Shown here one piece after another: positions 58,401 through 64,000 of a stretch of 64,000 bases of DNA. Both the position numbers and the translations under genes were made by a program. The notes beneath the pieces are model-generated. The model searched no databases. It had not been told where the DNA came from and saw only the letters and a program-made list of their open reading frames with translations. The number at the start of each line of letters is the position of its first letter. Position 1 is the first letter of the stretch. This DNA is from Streptomyces pinistramenti (GTDB lineage: Bacteria; Actinomycetota; Actinomycetes; Streptomycetales; Streptomycetaceae), in NCBI RefSeq assembly GCF_020564935.1, contig NZ_JAJCXB010000029.1:1-64000 (forward strand), read 5' to 3'.

Positions 58401-59941
58401 GTGTCCTCGACCGCCCGGGGTGGCGAAGGCGAGGTCAGGGCCGTGGCGGCGTCCGCGGCGGTGGCGGCCGCCACGGCCCGCCGGTACCGGTGTGCGCGGC
58501 GGCCGGACAGTGTCGCGGCCACGTCGCCGAGGTCGGCGTCCGGACACGTGCGCAGCCGCTCGGCCAGTTCGTCGCCGGCCCGGGTCAGGGCCGCCGTGGA
58601 GCGCGCGGAGAGCACGATCAGTTGGCATGCCCTGCGCTCCCGGTCGGACTCCGTCAGTGCCGGTGGCTGTTCCAGCACCACGTGGGCGTTGGTGCCACCG
58701 GCGCCGAAGGAACTGACGCCGGCCCGGCGCGGGGAGTCCGACGCGGGCCACGGCGTGGTCGACGCGCTGACGTAGAACGGGGAACTGGCGAAGTCGATGG
58801 CCGGGTTGGGCCGTCGGTAGTGCAGGCTCGCCGGGATCACCCCGTCCCGCACCGCGCCGACGGCTTTGATCAGCCCCGCGATCCCGGCCGCCGCGTCGAG
58901 GTGACCGATGTTGGACTTCACCGAGCCGATGGCGCAGAACCCGGACCGGTCCGTGGTGGCACGGAACGCCGCGGTCAGCGCCGCCACTTCGACAGGGTCA
59001 CCGATACCGGTCCCGGTGCCGTGTGCCTCGACGTACCCCACGCTGCCCGAGTCGATCCCGGCCACCGCGTGCGCCTCGATGATCACGTCCCGCTGGCCGT
59101 CGACGCCGGGGGCGATGAAGCCCGCCTTGTGGTCGCCGTCGTTGTTCACGGCCGAGCCGAGCAGCACCGCGTGTACCCGGTCGCCGTCCCTGCGGGCGTC
59201 CGACAGCCGCTTGAGCAGGACGAGGCCGACGCCGCTGCCGCCGACCGTACCGGCGGCCGACGCGTCGAAGGCGGCGCACCGCCCGTCCGGGGAGTAGATG
59301 CCCTCCTCGGCGTACACGTGGCCCTGTGCCTGCGGGACCTGGACGGAGACACCCCCGGCCACGGCCATGTCGCACTCGAAGGACTGGAGGCTGCGGATGG
59401 CCAGGTGGACTCCGACCAGCGACGAGGAACACGCCGAGCCGACGCACATGCTGGGGCCGGTGAGGCCGAGCTTGTAGGAGAGGGTGGTCGCCGCGAAGTC
59501 CTTGTCGTTGTGGATCAGCAGCGAGAAGCCCCCGAAGGTGCGCAGCAGTTCGTCGCTGGGGAGCAGGTTGCGCACCAGGTACGAGCTGAGACCGGCGGAG
59601 AGGAACACACCGACCGGGCACGACAGCGCCGCCGGGTCGTAACCGGCCGTGTCGAACACCGTCCAGGCCGTTTCGAGGCACAACCGGTGCTGTGGATCCA
59701 TCACCTCGGCCTCGCGCGCGGAGTAGCCGAAGAACTCCGCGTCGAACTGGGCGATGTCCCCCAGCGTTCCCTCCGCGCCGACGAAGCGGGGCCGCGGCAC
59801 CGGCTCCGGGTCGGAAAACCGTGTGATGCTCTCGGTCTCCGCACGGAGGTTGGCCCAGAACTGGTCGACGTTCTCCGCTCCGGGGAGACGGCAGCCCAGC
59901 GAGATCACCGCGATCGGCTCGGATGCGTCCGGTTCGGTCAT
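55442..59941 (-). CDS. blmVIII: Type I PKS KS-AT-KR-ACP without methyltransferase (BlmVIII-like), 1499 aa
   Basis: KS (1-430): Cys in GSACSSSLVG, His in EAHGTGTGIG and SNIGHLDAAAG. AT (about 520-830): GHSLGEY near 609 and HAFH near 700, the malonyl-CoA signature. KR (990-1370): GGLGGIGLSLAE, catalytic Ser in LCSSIG and Tyr in VGYVAGNDFLDA. ACP near 1450 (LGGDSLIAL). BlmVIII has KS-AT-MT-KR-ACP and, from memory, 1841 residues; here AT runs straight into KR with only a short linker and no EVGAGTG-type SAM motif. The malonate unit should therefore stay unmethylated. ATG 59941 overlaps the blmIX stop. Confidence 0.94.
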   Translation of the reverse strand: MTEPDASEPIAVISLGCRLPGAENVDQFWANLRAETESITRFSDPEPVPRPRFVGAEGTLGDIAQFDAEFFGYSAREAEVMDPQHRLCLETAWTVFDTAGYDPAALSCPVGVFLSAGLSSYLVRNLLPSDELLRTFGGFSLLIHNDKDFAATTLSYKLGLTGPSMCVGSACSSSLVGVHLAIRSLQSFECDMAVAGGVSVQVPQAQGHVYAEEGIYSPDGRCAAFDASAAGTVGGSGVGLVLLKRLSDARRDGDRVHAVLLGSAVNNDGDHKAGFIAPGVDGQRDVIIEAHAVAGIDSGSVGYVEAHGTGTGIGDPVEVAALTAAFRATTDRSGFCAIGSVKSNIGHLDAAAGIAGLIKAVGAVRDGVIPASLHYRRPNPAIDFASSPFYVSASTTPWPASDSPRRAGVSSFGAGGTNAHVVLEQPPALTESDRERRACQLIVLSARSTAALTRAGDELAERLRTCPDADLGDVAATLSGRRAHRYRRAVAAATAADAATALTSPSPPRAVEDTGRTAFLFPGQGNGYPAMAVGLHAGEPVFRRHLDTCAHLLAEHGVELFAVLRAMRTGTQGAAALDQVAEFAVAYSLARTLRDWGVEPVAMLGHSLGEYVAATVAGVFTPSAALRLVTARAQAQATLPDGRMLAVPLSADELRPMLDGGLGLAAINASDRCVVSGATDAVTALADRLDRQGTRTRMLALRHAFHSRAVEPALDRFGTALAEVEFAAPRLPFLSNVTGDWADPAEVTRPEYWLEHMRRPVLFDAGAGRLAESAPAALLELGPDSRLARQAARRLPPGSASIGSCLPAADSGPTPERETAHLVGALGTLWTSGCPVDWDAFHRPQRPRRTPVPGYPFQRKRYWIEAPGEAAPVRPAAVERPGPRKQLGDWGYLPGWRHAAAVRPATRQDGATCLLFGDGPLGTAVAEQLTALGVHPVPVPAAPDGPSEARHYHELLSELAAQGRSPQLVVHLWPALSASEDRPLDETVVRQGQLAGLHSLLHLARAFGAHPGDRPVRLVAVTRGAQCVLGDDLDHPEHATVAAAVKVIPRELPTMSCTAMDVGRTDGDPDRLADRIVAELLAADEATEIAYRGRQRFERSYTPLRLDPAPEPPARATGGVHLICGGLGGIGLSLAESLAGGATALVLTRRTPFPAAEDWSSYLAAHPAGDDTTRLINRLTTLASRGTGLLVRQADVADETQMRAVVTEAEKLFGPITGVVHAAGVRDTAGMIQRRDQRATDEAMASKVLGPVVLDSVLRDRELDFLVLCSSIGTVVHKLKFGEVGYVAGNDFLDAYAAHRACRRGGTTVSIAWTDWTATGMGASAQEELAARYELTPENDALTADPLGGISRAEGVELFRRVLAADRSPQVLICTQDLEVLLARHTAFSTDDHRAVLAELRIAPSRLDRAELSTVYQAPGSPLERSVAACWENLLGSEPIGVHDSFFELGGDSLIALRLLPLVGERHGVELSTAEFFAAPTIAAQTAAIERDAGDEVLL

Positions 59942-62900
59942 CGTTCGCCTCCCTGGTCGGTGGCCCGGCGCGGGGCCCCGGCGGCTCGCCTGCGCCTGCG
60001 GCCGCGGGCCAGTGCCGGGTGCTCCGCCGGCGGCCCGGCGGCCCCGGTCCGGTCCAGGTGATCGGCGAGGCCGGCGATGTCGGGGAACCGGAAGAGGTCG
60101 ACCAGCCGCAGCCCCGGATGGACGGTGCGTACAAGTGCGCTGTGCAGCCGCAGGAGACCGAGGGAGTTTCCTCCGATGTCGAAGAAGGCGTCGTGCACGC
60201 CCACCTGCTCGATGCCGAGCACCCGCTGCCATTCGCGGGCGATGGTCCGCTCCAGCTCGGTCCCGGGAGCCGCGGTCCGCCGATGCCGGCGGCTGACGGA
60301 TCCGGCGCGGGCGGCCAGGGCCGTCCGATCGATCTTGCCGTTGCTGTTGTGCGGCAGGTCGGCCGACACCACCAGTACCGACGGAATCATCGCCGAAGGC
60401 AGCAGGGCGCGCAGCGCGGCCAGGGTCTCTTCCGGTGCGATGTCCCGGCCCGGTTCGGCGCCGGCGAACGCCACCAGGCGCCGATGCTCGGCCACGCCGT
60501 CGAGTACGACGGCCACCTCACGGATCGGTGCCACCGCGCGCAGCGCGTGCTCGACCTCGCCGAGTTCGATCCGTACGCCGCGCAGCTTGACCTGGGTGTC
60601 CCCGCGTCCCACGAAATCCAGTTCGCCGTCGACTCGTTGGCGCACCATGTCGCCGGTGCGGTAGACACGGCTGCCGGGTCGGCCGTACCGGTCGGGGACG
60701 AACGCCTCGGCCGTTTTGTCCGGAAGACCCGGATAGCCCCGGGCCAGCGCCGGGCCGCCGACAAGCAGTTCCCCGGTCATGCCGTCGGGGACCGGCAGCC
60801 CGTGCTGATCGGCCACCCAGACCCGCGCCGTACCGACCGGAGTCCCGATCGTGGGCGGGCCACCGCCCGCGCCGACCACCCCGCACGTCGCGTAGGTGGT
60901 CGCCTCGCTGGGCCCGTAGAGGTTGCGCACCACGGTGCGGACGCGGCGGCGGTGCAGCCGGTCGGCCAACTCCCGGGGCAGCGGCTCTCCGGCGAGGTTC
61001 ACCGAGCCGACCGAGTCGGGAATCCCGTCGGTGTCCAACAGTGCGGCGACGGCGGACGGGACGGAGTTGAGCAGGCTCGCCCCGGCCGCGGCAGCGGTCT
61101 CGGGGATCCGCAGGGCGTCCTCGACCAGCACCACGGTGCCCTCGTGCACCAGCGGTGCGAACAGTTCGAAGAAGGCGAGATCGAAGCCGACCGACGTGGT
61201 GGCAAGGGCCTTCCGCAGTTCGGTGCGGTCGAACTCGCCGCCCGCCCAGCGCAGGAACGCCGCCGCACTGCGGTGTTCGATGGCCACGCCCTTGGGCCTG
61301 CCGGTGGATCCCGAGGTGTAGAGCACGTAGGCCAGTGCTGTCGGAGGCACGGTCACCCGGTGCGGCAGGGACGGCGAGTCGACCCGCTTCCCTGGTACCC
61401 GCACCGTGGGCGGCAGCGCAACCCCGGCGGCACCCCTGCGTACCAGCAGCTCGTCGTCGCCGATCAGCAGCCGCGACCCGCTCTCGGCCAGCATCAACCG
61501 GACGCGTTCGGCGGGCTGTTCGGTGCCGATCGGCAGGTACGCCGCTCCCGCTTTGAGTACGCCCAGCAGGGCGACGAGCAGTTCCGGCGTCCGCGGCAGC
61601 CAGACCCCGACCACGTCGCCGGGACGGCATCCCTGGGCGGCCAGGTGCGAGGCGAACTGGTCGGACCACTGGTCCAGTTGACGGTGACTCAGCTGGCGGG
61701 AACCGTGCACGACGGCCACCGCGTCCCGATGGCGCGCCGCTGCGGCGGCCACCATGCGGTGCACCAGTTCTCCCTGACCGGGATCGATGGCCGCCGGGGC
61801 ACACACACGGTGCCGCTGGCGTGGGGTCAGCAGCGAAAGCCACGCCACCGGCTGTTCCGGCTCGGCCGGCGCGGCGGCGAGCAACGCCCGGAACTGGCGG
61901 CACCAGGCGGCCAGTTCCGCTTCGGTGCATCGCCCGCCGTCCGCCTCGAAGATCAGTTCAAGTCCGTCGGGTGTGTCCGCCGCGGTGACGGTCAGTTCGT
62001 ACTTCGCGGCCGCGGCGGGTACGTCGACGAACCGCGCGCCCAATCCGGGCAGGCTGGGTGGGCTCGGCGGCTGCTGGTAGGCGAAGAGCACCTGGAACAG
62101 CGGAGAGGTCTCCAGTTCCCGGGGCAGCCCGAGCGCGTCGACGATCCGCTCGAAGGGCAGCAGCCGGTGTTCGAACGCGTCGAGCAGCGTGTTCCTGGTC
62201 CTGCGCAGGACCTCGGCGAAACTCGGTTCCCCGTGCAACCGCAGACGCAGCGGCAGGGTGTTGATCAGCAGGCCGACGGTGCCGGTGGCAGGCTCGGCGT
62301 CGCGCAGGCCGACCGGTGCGCCGATGATCACGTCCTCCTGGCCGCAGTACCGGCTGACCAGGCATCCGAGTGCGGCCAGTAACGCCATGTGCATGGTGCT
62401 TCCGGTCTGCCGACACAGCCTCGCCAGACCGGTGAGGTCCGCGCGGCCCAGCCGTTCGACCCGTCGTACCGGGCGGGACGCCTGTCCGTCTCGGCCGCCG
62501 CTGAACGGCGTGCTGTGCGAGGGCGCCGCGCTCAGCTCCGTCCGCCAGAACTCGACCGATCCCCCGGCTTCCTCGGCCGCCTCCCGTTGCCGGGCCGCGA
62601 GTTCCGGATAGCTTGCCGTCCGTGCCCGCGCGGGCGAGGGAGTTCCGGTGGCCGCGCACCGGTACAGCGCCTCCAACTCCTCTCGCACCACGGCGAGCGA
62701 CCCACCGTCGAACACCAGGTGGTGGACCGACAGCACGAGCAGGTGTCGCCGTGGTGTCAGCCGCAGCAGGAGCCAGGTCACCGGTGGCCCCGCGGTCAGG
62801 TCGAACGGCCGGGCGGCGATCCCGGCGAGCAGCCGGTGCACTTCCGTCTCCGCACTCGCGTCTTCCGTGCCGGGCAGATCGATGAGCCGCAGTCGTGGTG

Positions 62901-63174
62901 GCGCCGTCGTGAAGTGCTGACCGGGCTCCGCGCCGTCGTCGGTGAAGACCGCGCGTAACATCTCGTGCCTGCTGCCGATCTGGCGAATCGCCGAGCGCAG
63001 TGCCGGTACGTTCAGCGGTCCCGTCAGCTCGATCGCGGTGGGGATGTTGTACGCCGGGTTGTCCGGCGCCAGCCGCTGGAGGAACCACAACCGCTGCTGG
63101 GCGGCGGCCAGCGGCAGAGAACGGTAGGACTCGCCTTCCCGGGCTCGGCTGCCGGCCGTCATCTGCACGCTCAT
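59938..63174 (-). CDS. blmIX: NRPS C-A-PCP (BlmIX-like), alanine module, 1078 aa
   Basis: C (20-440, VHHLVFDGGS near 155, intact), A (460-960), PCP near 1003 (DIGGNSLGLL). The A-domain code read by eye is D-L-F-N-N-A-L-T-Y-K, which I recall as the alanine code of BlmIX. Length agrees with BlmIX (about 1066). It passes the alanyl chain to the PKS, so the PKS unit becomes 4-amino-3-hydroxypentanoate. Two Leu codons (62380-62382 and 62956-62958) are TTA. ATG 63174 overlaps the stop of the upstream NRPS. Confidence 0.94.
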   Translation of the reverse strand: MSVQMTAGSRAREGESYRSLPLAAAQQRLWFLQRLAPDNPAYNIPTAIELTGPLNVPALRSAIRQIGSRHEMLRAVFTDDGAEPGQHFTTAPPRLRLIDLPGTEDASAETEVHRLLAGIAARPFDLTAGPPVTWLLLRLTPRRHLLVLSVHHLVFDGGSLAVVREELEALYRCAATGTPSPARARTASYPELAARQREAAEEAGGSVEFWRTELSAAPSHSTPFSGGRDGQASRPVRRVERLGRADLTGLARLCRQTGSTMHMALLAALGCLVSRYCGQEDVIIGAPVGLRDAEPATGTVGLLINTLPLRLRLHGEPSFAEVLRRTRNTLLDAFEHRLLPFERIVDALGLPRELETSPLFQVLFAYQQPPSPPSLPGLGARFVDVPAAAAKYELTVTAADTPDGLELIFEADGGRCTEAELAAWCRQFRALLAAAPAEPEQPVAWLSLLTPRQRHRVCAPAAIDPGQGELVHRMVAAAAARHRDAVAVVHGSRQLSHRQLDQWSDQFASHLAAQGCRPGDVVGVWLPRTPELLVALLGVLKAGAAYLPIGTEQPAERVRLMLAESGSRLLIGDDELLVRRGAAGVALPPTVRVPGKRVDSPSLPHRVTVPPTALAYVLYTSGSTGRPKGVAIEHRSAAAFLRWAGGEFDRTELRKALATTSVGFDLAFFELFAPLVHEGTVVLVEDALRIPETAAAAGASLLNSVPSAVAALLDTDGIPDSVGSVNLAGEPLPRELADRLHRRRVRTVVRNLYGPSEATTYATCGVVGAGGGPPTIGTPVGTARVWVADQHGLPVPDGMTGELLVGGPALARGYPGLPDKTAEAFVPDRYGRPGSRVYRTGDMVRQRVDGELDFVGRGDTQVKLRGVRIELGEVEHALRAVAPIREVAVVLDGVAEHRRLVAFAGAEPGRDIAPEETLAALRALLPSAMIPSVLVVSADLPHNSNGKIDRTALAARAGSVSRRHRRTAAPGTELERTIAREWQRVLGIEQVGVHDAFFDIGGNSLGLLRLHSALVRTVHPGLRLVDLFRFPDIAGLADHLDRTGAAGPPAEHPALARGRRRRRAAGAPRRATDQGGER

Positions 63175-64000
63175 GCCTGGCCCCCCGCGGGAGCCGCGGG
63201 GAAGACCCCGTTCGCCTCGGCGGGTTCCGCGCCCGGTGTCCTGGCTTCGTCCACCACGAGCGCGAACTCGGCGATGGTGGGCGCGTCGAACAGCCTGCGC
63301 ACCGACAGCCCGGTTCGGAACAGCTTGTTCGTCGCCGCGATTGCCTGCATCGCACGCAGCGACTCGCCCCCGATGTCGAAGAAGTGGTGATGCACCCCGA
63401 CCTGATCGACCTTGAGCACCGTGGACCAGATGTCGGCGAGCAGTCGCTCGGTCTCGGTACCGGGCGCCGTGTACGGCAGTGCGGCCCCCGGCTCCGGCTC
63501 CGGGAGCTGCGCCCGGTCGACCTTGCCGGTGCTGGTCAGCGGTACCGCGTCCAGCACGACGAAGGTGCTGGGCACCATGTATCTCGGCAGCCGGTCCCGG
63601 ACGTACTTCTGCAGTTCCGGCTGGGCCGGACGCTCGCCCGGCTCCGGGACCACGTAGGCGACGAGCTGCTTCTCCCCGGTCTCACCACGGGCCATCACGA
63701 TGGACCGCTGGAGCGCAGGGTGGGCGTCCAGCACGGCCTCGATCTCCACCGGTTCCACCCGGAAGCCGCGGATCTTGACCTGGTGGTCGTTGCGGCCCAG
63801 GAACTCCAGGTCTCCCGTGGGCAGGAACCGGCCGAGGTCACCGGTGGCGTAGCGGCGGGCGCCGGGGGCCGCGCTCCACGGATCCGGCTGGAACACCGCC
63901 GCGGTGGCGGCCGGTTGCCGCAGGTAGCCGCGGGACACGGCGGCTCCCCCGATGTGCAGTTCGCCGGCCACCGCGACGGGCGTCTGCCTGCCGTGCTGGT
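63171..64000 (-). CDS. blmX: NRPS, 3' end only: A (C-terminal half)-PCP (BlmX-like, probable histidine module)
   Basis: The gene runs off the right edge. What is present is the end of an adenylation domain (GELHIGGAAVSRGYL, YATGDLGRFLPTGDLEFLGR, NDHQVKIRGFRVEP, and the catalytic Lys region STGKVDRAQLP) and one carrier domain (FFDIGGESLRAMQ), then a short tail. No thioesterase or epimerase follows. The substrate-code part of the A domain lies outside the window. By position upstream of the Ala module, bleomycin logic predicts the histidine module of BlmX. Confidence 0.85.
   Translation of the reverse strand, partial: QHGRQTPVAVAGELHIGGAAVSRGYLRQPAATAAVFQPDPWSAAPGARRYATGDLGRFLPTGDLEFLGRNDHQVKIRGFRVEPVEIEAVLDAHPALQRSIVMARGETGEKQLVAYVVPEPGERPAQPELQKYVRDRLPRYMVPSTFVVLDAVPLTSTGKVDRAQLPEPEPGAALPYTAPGTETERLLADIWSTVLKVDQVGVHHHFFDIGGESLRAMQAIAATNKLFRTGLSVRRLFDAPTIAEFALVVDEARTPGAEPAEANGVFPAAPAGGQA

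Noticed and set aside
55613..60061. Plus-strand open frame of about 1480 codons opposite the PKS
   Set aside because: Antisense shadow with biased composition; the minus strand carries KS, AT, KR and ACP motifs.
1..64000. tRNA, rRNA, CRISPR arrays, prophage or integrase genes, att sites
   Set aside because: None could be supported by reading the sequence; repeats found are not CRISPR-like and no integrase motif was seen. Terminal inverted repeats of the IS relics were also not found.

Overview
The window is GC-rich DNA with Streptomyces-type codon use, many GTG starts, and 4-bp ATGA/GTGA gene overlaps. It reads as an actinomycete, most likely Streptomyces or a close relative. No tRNA, rRNA or CRISPR array was seen.

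Left part (1 to about 9.2 kb): a worn, accessory flank. It holds relics of three insertion-sequence families (IS5-like 497-889, IS701-like 5641-6130, IS110-like 7257-7552) and broken metabolic genes (isochorismatase-like, SDR-like, dTDP-glucose dehydratase). Among these sit a small type VII secretion-style pair (2053-3467) with a membrane protein, an ArsR repressor divergent from an NTF2-like gene (4543-5369), and dTDP-sugar genes: rmlC (6318-6920), rmlA (7648-8553) and an rmlB pseudogene (8550-9140).

Right part (about 9.25 kb to the right edge, all minus strand, so it reads from 64 kb down to 9 kb): one long, tightly overlapping set of about 27 genes that matches the bleomycin/tallysomycin/zorbamycin family gene by gene and domain by domain. 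In transcription order: end of a BlmX-like NRPS; BlmIX (Ala); BlmVIII PKS; BlmVII (Thr); BlmVI (acyl ligase-ACP, Ser, Asn); BlmV (PCP-C); BlmG sugar epimerase; BlmF glycosyltransferase plus hydroxylase-like domain; asparagine synthetase; BlmIV (beta-Ala, Cys, two cyclization domains); BlmIII (dead A, PCP, oxidase); a SyrP-like dioxygenase; BlmII; an MbtH fusion; BlmE; BlmD carbamoyltransferase; BlmI free PCP; BlmC heptose synthase; two AspH-like hydroxylases; an ABC exporter; BlmXI; an ankyrin protein; a DUF5990 protein; a DegT aminotransferase; a VOC-glycosyltransferase fusion; and a GNAT-VOC fusion that looks like the bleomycin N-acetyltransferase. A-domain codes read by eye (Ser, Asn, Ala, Thr, beta-Ala, Cys) match the bleomycin backbone, and Cy-A-PCP-Cy plus A-PCP-Ox gives the bithiazole.

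The cluster is not a copy of bleomycin. The PKS has no C-methyltransferase domain, which predicts a backbone lacking the methyl of the methylvalerate unit. Other unusual points are an iron-ligand-less hydroxylase domain in BlmF, a VOC-glycosyltransferase fusion preceded by a 9-bp tandem repeat made of Shine-Dalgarno-like units, a DegT aminotransferase close to decayed dTDP-sugar genes (a possible tallysomycin-like amino sugar), and TTA codons in four genes that suggest bldA control. Assignments to named blm genes rest on architecture, order, length and motifs; no database search was run.
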